Assembly: GCA_900770645.1 (NCBI GenBank)
Contig: CAAGKY010000102.1
Location: 3,049-67,048 of the forward strand
DNA length: 64,000 nt
Source of the DNA: Bacilli bacterium
GTDB lineage: Bacteria > Bacillota_I > Bacilli_A > ML615J-28 > CAG-313
Direction of reading: 5' to 3'
The notes under the pieces are model-generated. The model made no database searches. It had not been told where the DNA came from and worked only from the letters and a program-made list of their open reading frames with translations. This document shows positions 38,872 to 46,704 of the stretch, piece after piece; positions within the stretch are counted from its first letter, which is position 1, and every line of letters starts with the position of its first letter. Made by a program: the position numbers and the translations under genes.

Positions 38872-39045
38872 ATGATAAAATGTAAAGTTTTTACTTCGAC
38901 AGATAGTAATTGGATTAACCAATTAATTGAAGAATACTATAAACAATATGAAGTTATAGATATTAAATTTTCTACAACTGATGCTGCTGGCAACGCTTTT
39001 GATAGAAGAGATGTAAAATATAGTATTATGATTATTTATAAGTAA
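38872..39045 (+). CDS. Small hypothetical protein
   Basis: 57 residues (MIKCKVFTSTDSNWINQLI ... YSIMIIYK), alpha/beta in pattern, starting 2 bases after the previous stop and ending just before an AGGGAG site. This kind of short protein (sporulation Cys-rich-like fold or phage-specific) is common in phages; no function recognised. Confidence 0.6.
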   Translation: MIKCKVFTSTDSNWINQLIEEYYKQYEVIDIKFSTTDAAGNAFDRRDVKYSIMIIYK

Positions 39046-39058
39046 GGGAGAAATAATA

Positions 39059-39229
39059 ATGCCAAAATTTTATGTAAGTTTTGATTTAGGAATGGAAATC
39101 TACGCTGATAATGAAGACGAAGCTAGAGAGTTTTTTATATCTGAAATAGAATCTCGTATTTATGGTTTTAGTGAAGACAACATTGATGTAGAAAAACTAG
39201 AAGAGGTTGATGGTAATGAAGAAGAATAA
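39059..39229 (+). CDS. Small acidic hypothetical protein
   Basis: 56 residues (MPKFYVSFDLGMEIYADNEDEA...). AAGGGAG RBS. Its N-terminus resembles that of the 37543 gene product (beta strand followed by ADNEDEAR, a pattern found in small DpnD/PcfM-like domains). The stop overlaps the next gene. Confidence 0.6.
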   Translation: MPKFYVSFDLGMEIYADNEDEAREFFISEIESRIYGFSEDNIDVEKLEEVDGNEEE

Positions 39230-39421
39230 AGATATTAAATCATTAAATACTTTATTTGTAACATCATTTCTTATTTTTGTTTCAAGTTTTATTGTTGTTA
39301 TAATTCTTTATGTCATCAAAATAGTTATTATGCTATATGTTTTGTAGGAACATTTTCCTCATTAGTGCTTTGTACTTCTGTATTAAATGAGTGTAAAGAA
39401 ATAGAAGACGATAAAAAATAG
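39216..39421 (+). pseudogene. Two-TM small membrane protein interrupted by an apparent -1 frameshift
   Basis: Frame 0 gives MKKNKDIKSLN ... VVIILYVIK with one membrane segment and stops at 39345. Stepping back one base at the AAAA near 39320 continues as NSYYAICFVGTFSSLVLCTSVLNECKEIEDDKK, a second membrane segment and a charged end with a TAG at 39421. The join looks natural. It is either a mutation, a sequence error or programmed slippage. Confidence 0.5.
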
Positions 39422-39452
39422 TATCGCAGAAGATAGAATGGAAGAAATAATT

Positions 39453-39734
39453 ATGATAGAAGCTAAAGATGCAATTTTTGTAGACTTAGATATAATTGAA
39501 AAAGTATTAGAAGTTATTGATTATATTGATTATGAAAAACTTAAAAGAGTATTTATAGTTTTAGTTCAAAATATATTTAGTAATGAAGATTTTTCAATTG
39601 AGGAAAAAGTTAAGGAGAGATTATTAAAAATCGAACCAAAAATTTATAGATATCTTGAAACATTAGAAGATTCAGATAAAAAGATTGGTTATTTTGACGC
39701 AATATTTGAATTGATTGCAGAAACATTAGCATAG
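39453..39734 (+). CDS. Small helical hypothetical protein
   Basis: 93 residues from the ATG at 39453; the ATG at 39438 forms part of the usual AGAAATAATT spacer. The protein is almost entirely helical (IIEKVLEVIDYIDYEKLKR) and acidic. No family recognised. Confidence 0.6.
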   Translation: MIEAKDAIFVDLDIIEKVLEVIDYIDYEKLKRVFIVLVQNIFSNEDFSIEEKVKERLLKIEPKIYRYLETLEDSDKKIGYFDAIFELIAETLA

Positions 39735-39744
39735 GAGAATAATT

Positions 39745-40383
39745 ATGACTAAAAAATACAATTATATAGATGACTTTGATAAACGATATATAACAACATA
39801 TACTTTAAAAGATGGAGAAAAGTATATGGAAACTTCTTATAATTATCCAGATTTAGCTAATTATATTTGTCCACACTGTGGCACATATCCTATGAAATAT
39901 CATAAAGTAGATTTAGGGGAGTGGGATGGTTGGAGAACAGAATTCGGTTGTATAGCTTGTATGTCAAGATATGAAGAGGGTGATAAGAGTTTAAAGCCTG
40001 CACCTATCAAAGATTTTGATGATATTGTTGAAGTTGTTAACACAAAAGTTGTCGAACCTAAATCTCGCAATGTTAAATATACAGATGAATTTTTAAAAAA
40101 AGCTAAAGACTCAATCAATAAATGTATAGCTACTAATCGAGATATCCAAACCTCAAGATTTAGTGATATTCCAAATATTAAAGAGTGTCTTACTATACCA
40201 ACAACTCCGATAACTGATGCTAGTTTTACAATTGTAGAACCTAGTGATGAAATATATTTAGGTAATAAATGTATTATTTGTGGCAGTCATAATTGTGAAA
40301 TTGATAGCATGATTTGTAAAGATTGTAAAGATGCTGTTGCATTTGCTAAACGTTTACGAAATGAGGAAAATAAATATGAATAA
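39745..40383 (+). CDS. Hypothetical protein with two zinc-binding clusters
   Basis: 212 residues. The N-terminal half has YICPHCGTYP ... FGCIACMSRY and the C-terminus has CIICGSHNCEIDSMICKDCK, each a likely zinc site. Tryptophans are TGG. TAGGAGAA RBS. Possibly a nucleic-acid or protein adaptor; function not recognised. Confidence 0.7.
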   Translation: MTKKYNYIDDFDKRYITTYTLKDGEKYMETSYNYPDLANYICPHCGTYPMKYHKVDLGEWDGWRTEFGCIACMSRYEEGDKSLKPAPIKDFDDIVEVVNTKVVEPKSRNVKYTDEFLKKAKDSINKCIATNRDIQTSRFSDIPNIKECLTIPTTPITDASFTIVEPSDEIYLGNKCIICGSHNCEIDSMICKDCKDAVAFAKRLRNEENKYE

Positions 40384-40802
40384 AAAATTAGTATATCAAA
40401 TAGAAATAACTCTACAAACAGATGGAGATTTTAGTTTTAGGAAAGAATTATTACCTTCTGATTTTTTTTGATAATGATTGTAGAGAAATTATTGAATTTA
40501 CTGAAGATACTTTTAAATGTAATATTTATGAAAAAGATATGTCAGCTGATGGTTGGAAGCCGGGTATGTGGAGTAAGTGTGTTGCTCGTAATACCTTTCA
40601 AGGTTATATTTCAGCAATTCACGTAAGCTGGACTCATTTATATATTTGGCCCTCTCTTTTAGAGTGTGAAGAAGAGATAACTCTTCATATTTTTGAAGAT
40701 GAGTGGAATTCGTCCAATGAATTTTATAGAACTATTGGTGGAAATTATGATGGTACAGAATTTTATATAAGAAAAATTGATAGAAGTGAGGATAACAAAT
40801 AA
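40376..40802 (+). pseudogene. Hypothetical gene split by a +1 frameshift at an eight-T run
   Basis: The ATG at 40376 overlaps the previous stop and reads MNKKLVYQIEITLQTDGDFSFRK ... LLPSDFF, then TGA TAA. Skipping one T of the run 40462-40469 joins it to DNDCREIIEFTEDTFKCNIYEKDMSADGW ... RKIDRSEDNK, giving one protein of about 142 residues. The second half has no RBS of its own. Could be an indel in the read or in this lineage, or slippage on the T-run. Confidence 0.55.
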
Positions 40803-41134
40803 TGAAAAAGAAAATTAAATTTTATTTTGCTAGATTATTTTTTGATGGAATGTTTTTTGCATTAATCTTAGTAAATACCACAGATATTTTTGTTAACAAA
40901 AAAGGTTGGTTTAGTTGTGTTAGTGCGATCTTATTAACACTATTTTGGATTGGTATTATTTATGTAGATTTCCGTAATGCTATTAAAATAGTAAATGAAG
41001 CAGATAAAGTAGAGCCTGAAGACACTTCTATTTTAGGTGCTCAATTATATGGAAAGGCTAAGCTTGAAAAGAAAAAACAAGATGATGATTTAGATATCAA
41101 GATGTTACATGATCTAGAAAAGAAAAAGAGGTAA
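40802..41134 (+). CDS. Small two-TM membrane protein
   Basis: 110 residues with hydrophobic helices at about residues 14-30 and 38-57, and a charged cytoplasmic tail ending LEKKKR. Its ATG overlaps the TAA of the previous gene (TAATG). It lies 3 bases before trpS, in the same operon. Function unknown. Confidence 0.7.
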   Translation: MKKKIKFYFARLFFDGMFFALILVNTTDIFVNKKGWFSCVSAILLTLFWIGIIYVDFRNAIKIVNEADKVEPEDTSILGAQLYGKAKLEKKKQDDDLDIKMLHDLEKKKR

Positions 41135-41137
41135 CTT

Positions 41138-42127
41138 ATGAATAAAAAAAGAATGGTAAGCGGGATCAAGCCTACGGGAAAAATTTCAATCGGAAATTAT
41201 TTAGGCGCAATTAAACAATTTATTAACTATCAAGATGAATATGATTTATATGTATTTATTGCTGATTTACATGCTCTAACTTTACCAATTGATCCGGAAG
41301 AATTAAAACAAAATATTGAAGATTTAGTTGCTATTTATTTAGCTTGTGGATTAGACCCAGAAAAATGTAAAATTTTTAAACAATCTCAAATAATTGGTCA
41401 TACTGATTTAAGTTGGATTTTAACATGTAATTCTAATGTAGGTGATTTTACTAAAATGCCTCAATATAAAAATTATATTGAAAAAAATAGTACTAATGGT
41501 GTTCCAGCTGGAATGTTAATGTATCCAGCATTAATGGCAGCAGATATTTTATTATATGATGCTGATTACGTTCCTGTTGGAATTGATCAAATGCCTCATG
41601 TTGATTTATGTAGAGATATGGCAGAAAAGTTTAATAAACGCTTTCCAGATACTTTTAAATTGCCTTCTGGTGTTTTAAATAGAACAACTAGTAAAATCAT
41701 GAGTTTATCAAATCCAACGCGAAAAATGAGTAAATCTGAGTCTGATAAAGGAACAATTTATTTATTAGATGACATTGAAGTTTCTAAGAAAAAAATTATG
41801 AAAGCTTTAACAGATTCTGAAAATAAATTTTATTATGATCCTTTCTTAAAACCAGGCCTATCTAACTTAATTAATATTTATTCAGCATTATCTGGACAAG
41901 CTGTTGAAGAAGTTGTTGAACAATACAGAGATTCTGAAAATTATGGCGTTTTTAAAAGAGCTTTATGTGAACTGTTAGAAAAAGAATTACTTCCAATTCA
42001 AGAAAGAGTGAAAGAAATTAAAGAAAGTAAATCTTATGTTCAAGTATTACAAGATGGTAATTGGGCAGCTCACGATCTAGCTTTTTCAAAGATGAGAGAA
42101 GTTTATAAAAAATTAGGTTTAAAGTAA
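41138..42127 (+). CDS. trpS: Tryptophanyl-tRNA synthetase
   Basis: 329 residues, normal bacterial TrpRS length. SGIKPTGKISIGNYLGAIK carries the HIGH-equivalent (GNYLGA), FIADLHALT the next motif, GIDQMPHVDLCRD the Trp-pocket region, and RKMSKSESD the KMSKS loop. It charges tRNA-Trp with tryptophan. In a phage that reads TGA as Trp, and beside an unusual A73 tRNA-Trp(UCA), it most likely serves the suppressor tRNA. All its own tryptophans are TGG, so it can be made before the suppressor is active. Confidence 0.95.
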   Translation: MNKKRMVSGIKPTGKISIGNYLGAIKQFINYQDEYDLYVFIADLHALTLPIDPEELKQNIEDLVAIYLACGLDPEKCKIFKQSQIIGHTDLSWILTCNSNVGDFTKMPQYKNYIEKNSTNGVPAGMLMYPALMAADILLYDADYVPVGIDQMPHVDLCRDMAEKFNKRFPDTFKLPSGVLNRTTSKIMSLSNPTRKMSKSESDKGTIYLLDDIEVSKKKIMKALTDSENKFYYDPFLKPGLSNLINIYSALSGQAVEEVVEQYRDSENYGVFKRALCELLEKELLPIQERVKEIKESKSYVQVLQDGNWAAHDLAFSKMREVYKKLGLK

Positions 42128-42514
42128 ATGAAACATTATTTTTATTTATTAGTTGCAGGATCTAGAGATTTTAATAACTATGATTTACTAGAAGAGTTCA
42201 TTGATTATTCTTTAAGATATAGAACTGAACCCATTTGTATCGTTTCAGGCGGTGCAAGAGGTGCTGATACATTTGCTAAGCAATATGCCATTGATAGAGG
42301 CTTTAGCTATATTGAATTTCCAGCAGATTGAAATAAATATGGAAAATCTGCAGGCTATATTAGAAACGAAGAAATGCATAAATTTATAGCTCAGTTTGAA
42401 AATAGAGGTGCAATATATTTCTGGGACGGAAAATCTCGAGGTACAGCTCATAATTTTGATTTAGATTTAAAATATAAGATTAAAAATTTTATTATAAAAT
42501 ATAAAGAACTTTAA
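42128..42514 (+). CDS. SLOG/YspA-like protein with one conserved TGA-Trp
   Basis: 128 residues, starting at the base after the trpS stop. LLVAGSRDFNNYDLL, IVSGGARGADTFAKQYA, and PAD-W-NKYGKSAGYIRNEEM match the small DprA/LOG-like (SLOG, YspA type) family, which binds nucleotides or nucleotide-derived ligands. The W in ADWxxxGKxAG is a usual residue of this family and is here a TGA, which is strong evidence for TGA as Trp. It is the only early-side gene I found with TGA. Confidence 0.85.
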
Positions 42515-42521
42515 AAATAAA

Positions 42522-42537
42522 TATTGTATTATATTAT
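42522..42537 (+). promoter_or_regulatory. Early-type promoter motif (TATTAT variant)
   Basis: ATATTGTATTATATTATA lies about 25 bases before the hibernation factor start; the frame that seems to begin at 42524 runs through it and is not coding. Confidence 0.6.
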
Positions 42538-42559
42538 ATATAACACAGGAGGATTTATT

Positions 42560-43090
42560 ATGTTTAATATTAATTTCAATGCAAAAGATACAACTTGGAC
42601 TCCAGCAATGGAAGAACATGCTAGAAAAGTAATTGAAAAAATCTTTACTCGCATTGCAATACCTACAGAAGCAAGTTTTTTTGTTAAAACATCGATTATC
42701 GATAAGAAAACAAAAATGATTAAAGTTGAATTAAGTGGTGCTGGATTTAGAGCTCAAAGTGTAAATAAAGATTTTTATGCAGCAATGACCGCTGTAACTA
42801 ATAAATTTAAATCTTTAATATTAAAACAAAATAAAAAATATGTAACAAAGAAAAAACATATTACTTTTGATGATGATAGTTTCTTAGAAAACGATTCTAT
42901 CGATGTTAATAATTTAATTACTAAAGAAAAAGTATTTATCATTGATGAGTGCTCTTTAGAAAAAGCTATAACAAAATTTGAGCAAACAGACTACTCATTC
43001 TATATTTTTAAAGAGTTAGATTCAGATGATGAAATGGCTGTATTATATAGACGTGCTGATGATACTCTTGGTATTATTAGATGTCGCTAG
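42560..43090 (+). CDS. hpf: Ribosome hibernation promoting factor, long form
   Basis: 176 residues from the ATG behind CAGGAGG. The N-terminal 90 residues have the S30AE fold pattern (FNINFNAKDTTWTPAMEEHARKVIEK ... VKVELSG-like IKVELSGAGFRAQ ... DFYAAMTAVTNKFKSLI). The C-terminal 60 residues (SLEKAITKFEQTDYSFYIFKELDSDDEMAVLYRRADDTLGII) match the dimerisation domain of long HPF. Long HPF joins 70S ribosomes into inactive 100S dimers. A phage-borne copy could silence or store host ribosomes. Some residues of the canonical N-terminus are divergent. Confidence 0.85.
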   Translation: MFNINFNAKDTTWTPAMEEHARKVIEKIFTRIAIPTEASFFVKTSIIDKKTKMIKVELSGAGFRAQSVNKDFYAAMTAVTNKFKSLILKQNKKYVTKKKHITFDDDSFLENDSIDVNNLITKEKVFIIDECSLEKAITKFEQTDYSFYIFKELDSDDEMAVLYRRADDTLGIIRCR

Positions 43091-43099
43091 GAGATAGTT

Positions 43100-43456
43100 A
43101 TGACAGAAATTAAAAGTTATTCTATTTCAGCTGAAAATAAATTATATAAGTATGAACAATTTGCAAGAGTTCATGATAATATATATGATCAATTTGCAAA
43201 AAATGTTGATAAATATTATGATTCAGAAATTGAAGAAAATGTTGCAAAATTAAAAGAAGCTTGGTATCAACTAAGCCAACAGTGGGAAGTAGATCCTTTA
43301 TTAGTTAATGATGAATCTATTGCTAAATTACAAGATATGACTATTTTATCTATAAACCAAATTGCCAAAGTTAGAGATAGATACATATCAGCAGTTCAAA
43401 GACCTACTATTGTTTGTCCAGCTGTTGAGGCAGTTGAAAAATTAAAAAATAATTAA
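43100..43456 (+). CDS. Hypothetical helical protein
   Basis: 118 residues, helical, with aromatic-rich N-terminal half (YSISAENKLYKYEQFARVHD). TAGGAG RBS, 9 bases after hpf, so co-transcribed. Not recognised. Confidence 0.65.
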   Translation: MTEIKSYSISAENKLYKYEQFARVHDNIYDQFAKNVDKYYDSEIEENVAKLKEAWYQLSQQWEVDPLLVNDESIAKLQDMTILSINQIAKVRDRYISAVQRPTIVCPAVEAVEKLKNN

Positions 43457-43482
43457 ATAATTTATTAAAATTGTAAAAATAA

Positions 43483-43498
43483 TATTGTATAATATTAT
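43483..43498 (+). promoter_or_regulatory. Early-type promoter motif before an RNA element
   Basis: TATTGTATAATATTATGT is followed by non-coding structured sequence. Confidence 0.6.
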
Positions 43499-43499
43499 G

Positions 43500-43604
43500 T
43501 AACTAATTTTCCTACTTAAGGCTGCTGTACAGAGTCTTAGACAAAAGAAAATGCAAGGTGAAACCTATTTCTAGCAGGTTCTAATTGGGGAGTAGCCACC
43601 TATA
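43500..43604 (+). ncRNA. Non-coding leader of the tRNA-like element
   Basis: No open frame. Contains GTCTTAGAC and ACCTA repeats that can form small stems; no clear single fold. It may be a 5' part of the tRNA-like transcript that follows. Confidence 0.3.
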
Positions 43605-43605
43605 T

Positions 43606-43680
43606 GATCAATTAGTTTTCTGGTGAGAACAATCCGCTGCAGCTAGGACATCTAGGCAGGTTCAATTCCTATATTGATCA
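43606..43680 (+). tRNA. tRNA-like element with abnormal anticodon arm
   Basis: Acceptor GATCAAT/ATTGATC and D-arm GTTT-TCTGGTGA-GAAC are good; the T-arm GCAGG-TTCAATT-CCTAT has one mismatch. The 24 bases between them do not form a normal 5+7+5 anticodon arm (a TGC loop is possible but unsupported by pairing), and CCA is not encoded. Confidence 0.45.
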
Positions 43681-43858
43681 CTTAATTTATATTCATTAAA
43701 CTAATATAGCGTTTTTTAGAAATTATATTATTAATTTCATCATATAGGCGTTCTTATATGATTAAGAGAAGATTCTTTAAAATAATGATAAATCATTATT
43801 TATTTTGTTAATTTGTTTCACACAGAGTATATTAGTTTAATTTTTTTGAGGTAATTAA
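43681..43858 (+). other. AT-rich intergenic region, no gene seen
   Basis: Only weak AT hairpins (for example ATCATATAGGCGTTCTTATATGAT at 43739-43762, a clear short stem-loop). A GAGG site ends the stretch before the next ATG. Confidence 0.4.
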
Positions 43859-44260
43859 ATGAAATTTCAAATGTTATTAGATCAATATGAAACAATGCTT
43901 AATATTCTAAATATTCATCAACAAAGAGACAGAAAACCAGTTGATTGGATTTTAGGAGCACATTGGGCAAACTCTATTTGGTTTAGAGAGTCAAAATTAT
44001 TTTGCAAAGATTTTCCTAAAATGGAGTCATTAACAGAAGAAGAAGCAAATAATTATATTGACAAAGAGACAAATGAAAAAGCTTCATTTAGATTAAAATA
44101 TAGAGATAAAATAATTCCAATTTGGGTAGATGATGCTGGACAACAATTTTATGCTATTTATGAAGACACATTATTTAGCTCTGGCTCATATTGTTTATGC
44201 CCAGAAATTGTTTTATCAGACCAAATAGATTCAATTATTGATCAAGAATTTTTAGATTAA
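43859..44260 (+). CDS. Hypothetical protein
   Basis: 133 residues with several TGG tryptophans (DWILGAHWANSIWF). A GAGG RBS lies 7 bases upstream. Pattern is alpha plus beta; it resembles short phage proteins of unknown function and no motif was recognised. Confidence 0.65.
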   Translation: MKFQMLLDQYETMLNILNIHQQRDRKPVDWILGAHWANSIWFRESKLFCKDFPKMESLTEEEANNYIDKETNEKASFRLKYRDKIIPIWVDDAGQQFYAIYEDTLFSSGSYCLCPEIVLSDQIDSIIDQEFLD

Positions 44261-44302
44261 TTTAGTTTTTAAATATGTCAATGTGAACAAATTAAATAAT
44301 TT

Positions 44303-44325
44303 TTAGCTAAAATTATTTATATTAA
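44303..44325 (+). promoter_or_regulatory. Weak late-type promoter motif
   Basis: TTAGCTAAAATTATTTATAT resembles the late motif with one inserted A. It precedes an RNA element and three tRNAs. Confidence 0.35.
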
Positions 44326-44329
44326 TTTG

Positions 44330-44462
44330 AGAGGTCACTGTAAAGTCAGACACTGCGGAAATCGGCGCAGAATAGAGTTTCCCATTGGTACCTAAATAAC
44401 TCGATAAAAATGCAAATGGGCGAGTGTAAAGAGAGACCAAAGACGTATTTATTTTTATAAAC
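44330..44462 (+). ncRNA. Pseudoknotted RNA upstream of tRNA-Ser
   Basis: Hairpin CTGCG/CGCAG at 44353-44370, then CCCATT (about 44381) pairs with AATGGG (about 44413) while ACTCG (about 44400) pairs with CGAGT (about 44419): the strands interleave, giving an H-type pseudoknot. Outer AGGTC/GACC strands may close the element. No open frame. Confidence 0.5.
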
Positions 44463-44553
44463 GGAGAATTACCCAAGCGGCTGAAGGGGCGGGCTTGGAA
44501 AGCTCGTAGGTCGGTAACACGGCGCCAGGGTTCGAAACCCTGATTCTCCGCCA
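44463..44553 (+). tRNA. tRNA-Ser(GGA)
   Basis: Acceptor GGAGAAT/ATTCTCC, anticodon arm CGGGC-TTGGAAA-GCTCG, long variable arm, T-arm CAGGG-TTCGAAA-CCCTG, encoded GCCA. Confidence 0.95.
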
Positions 44554-44557
44554 TTTT

Positions 44558-44650
44558 GGAGATTTACTCAAGTCGGTGAAGAGGACGGTTTGCTAAACCG
44601 TTAGGCCGGTGAAAATCGGTGCGAGAGTTCGAACCTCTCAGTCTCCGCCA
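44558..44650 (+). tRNA. tRNA-Ser(GCT)
   Basis: Acceptor GGAGATT/AGTCTCC, anticodon arm ACGGT-TTGCTAA-ACCGT, variable arm with GCCGGT/ATCGGT-type pairing, T-arm GAGAG-TTCGAAC-CTCTC, encoded GCCA. Confidence 0.95.
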
Positions 44651-44656
44651 TTATAT

Positions 44657-44731
44657 AGGGCTTTAGCCAAGCGGTAAGGCATCAGACTTTGACTCTGACA
44701 TTCGTTGGTTCAAATCCATCAGGTCCTGCCA
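44657..44731 (+). tRNA. tRNA-Gln(TTG)
   Basis: Acceptor AGGGCTT/AGGTCCT, anticodon arm TCAGA-CTTTGAC-TCTG, T-loop TTCAAAT on a stem with one mismatch, encoded GCCA. Confidence 0.85.
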
Positions 44732-45009
44732 ATTATCAAATTGAGTCACTTTTTATTATGAATTCTTTATTTGATTTTTCGACGGAAATGTTATTTAAGG
44801 ACAATTCTTTTAAAAAGCGGGACTGCTCAACTAATGATAGATTCGCGGTATGATTTAGTTGTGTTGGTAGTTCGATCCTGCCCAATTTGACCGTAATAGT
44901 CATTGCGTACTATTACTCTATGCCTAAGGTGAGATTATTTATTTAATCTGCTTCGTTCTAACAGTATTTTTGGACTGTAATCCTATTTGAGCCTTAATAG
45001 GTAATTTAT
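44732..45009 (+). ncRNA. Structured RNA with a tRNA-type T-arm
   Basis: TCAAATTG (44737) can pair over a distance with CAATTTGA (44883) directly after a T-arm-like GGTAG-TTCGATC-CTGCC. Between them CAACTAA/TTAGTTG forms a perfect 7-bp stem. Further hairpins follow: GTAATAGT/ACTATTAC at 44893-44916, ACAGT/ACTGT, and CCTATT/AATAGG. Possibly a tRNA with a large insertion; no open frame. Confidence 0.4.
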
Positions 45010-45081
45010 GGATATTTAGTGTATGTGGTCAGCACATTAGCTTTATGCCGTGAAGAGTTGGTTCGAGTCCAACAATATCCA
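45010..45081 (+). tRNA. tRNA-like element with abnormal anticodon arm
   Basis: Acceptor GGATATT/AATATCC, D-arm GTGT-GCAC with GG in the loop, and T-arm GTTGG-TTCGAGT-CCAAC are perfect. The middle (ATTAGCTTTATGCCGTGAAGA) does not form an anticodon stem, and no CCA is encoded. It directly precedes the large structured RNA. Confidence 0.5.
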
Positions 45082-45084
45082 TCG

Positions 45085-46600
45085 GATCGTACTCTAGAAA
45101 TCTTCGGAACTAGGGTTAGCAATTATGCTTAAAATAATCGCGCCACAGGTTGTGACAGGGGTGGTTGTACGAAGAAGCAGGTGTACGTAAAATAACCAAG
45201 GATTATTAAGATGAGTCAGTGCGGACCACCTGAGGGTTGAAGAAGGCATGGAATAACCATTGGTCTTAATAATGAATTACAAAAACCAGTAATACCACAA
45301 TGGCCGTAAACCGTATACGACTCTGGTTGAAGTAGGAGGCACATCGCTGAAATGCGAAGTTAACAAGTAAAAACGGTTTGAGTCAGGGTGATATCTGACA
45401 AGTACCAGGTGGTAATGGTCATATTGTATAGGTTTTTAATAAGTTTATACTATACAAAATTATGGAGTATTATAAGTTTTTATAGCACCCCTATAAAAAG
45501 AGGCCCTTATAGTACAGAATTATAAAATAACTTAATAGTCGTTGAAAGTGGTATCCATCGGCTGGGATTGAATAGAGTTATAAGATACCCTCTATTCCGG
45601 ATACGTTTAAGGGTAAGACGATAACGAGGCCTATTATTTGGCTAATAATAGGGAAAACCCTTTTGGATCATACTTTAGTTTCTTCGGAGCTAAGGTTTTA
45701 AAAAATTATTGGGCTGGGCGAAAGCTCTTGGTCCACCAACGACGGGGAATTGCCTCGTCTGGTGTTCAGCGAAAGCTGATAAGTTTATTAAGGGCGAAAG
45801 GTGTTGCGACACCAAGTAGCGATATACACGAGGTTGCGGAGATGCATGTGCGACTCATACAACACCGGCAGGGGGCTAGTTTAAGAGTACAATACCGCTC
45901 AGTGTATAGCTAGGCAACGTAAGTTGTAACAGATAATTCGAGAGTGGTAGAATTTTTGGGTTATCTTAAACGTATTTCTGCGGCAGCAATTGAGCTGTTC
46001 TAAGGAATATAAGAGTATTCAATATGTGTCATGGAGAATACTGCATTTAGGTGTTAGGAACGGACTGTAAGTAAGAAGACAGTATCAGAGATTTAACGAC
46101 TGATTTAGACTTCTTCTCCCTGACTAATTAAATGGAGTGTGATGAACAGCCTAAAATTGTTAAACGGTTCGGGTATACATCGAGAGTATACATTGCTAAT
46201 CTGTGGATTAGTTATCTTATTAGTTTCCTGTTCATTTGTGAATTGAGGTAAAGCAATAAGCAAAAGCTAATAATTTTGATCACTTACCGTTGGTGAGATG
46301 TGACCTCCACTTGGTTGATAACTAGAGTGGCATTAAACTGCCGAATGACTATTCCTTGGGCCAAGGATACGGAAACCTCAGAAGCGGAAATCGCTAACCG
46401 TGATTGTCATTGCACGTCGGAAACCCTTTTCCGTAAAATTGGGGACTTAATAGTAACTAGGTTAAAAAACTACTATTGATGTCGCGTATCGTCAGCCGAT
46501 CTAGTAGGCTTGTGTTAGTACTAACAGGGACGCTCTCTGTAATCCTACAAGCGATAGTAGGTAATTTTATTATAGTGGCTTTTGTATTAGACATTAGTTA
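45085..46600 (+). ncRNA. Very large structured RNA region, about 1.5 kb
   Basis: No credible gene, visibly higher G+C than neighbouring coding DNA, and a dense series of perfect helices: ATTATTAAGA/TCTTAATAAT (45202, 45264), TGTATAG/CTATACA, a TTTTTATA hairpin near 45480, GAATAGAG/CTCTATTC inside GGTATCC/GGATAC, CCTATTAT/ATAATAGG near 45630, ATGAACAG/CTGTTCAT (about 46143, 46234) and CTAATC-TGTG-GATTAG. GAAA-capped hairpins recur (GGGC-GAAA-GCTC, CAGC-GAAA-GCTG). Size, tRNA neighbours and a phage setting recall the GOLLD and ROOL classes of giant phage RNAs, but I cannot confirm either. It may be more than one RNA. Confidence 0.6.
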
Positions 46601-46704
46601 TTTATAATAAAATTTATAACAAGTGTGGTTTCTACTATAAGTGAGGCCAACTAGCAGTAAGTCTAATTTTATATTTAGGATGTCGACAGATATAGATTAG
46701 CAAC

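Noticed and set aside
45638..45913. A 91-codon open frame inside the large structured RNA
   Set aside because: No ribosome binding site, Arg- and Ser-rich composition unlike neighbouring genes, and its sequence consists of RNA helices with GAAA loops.
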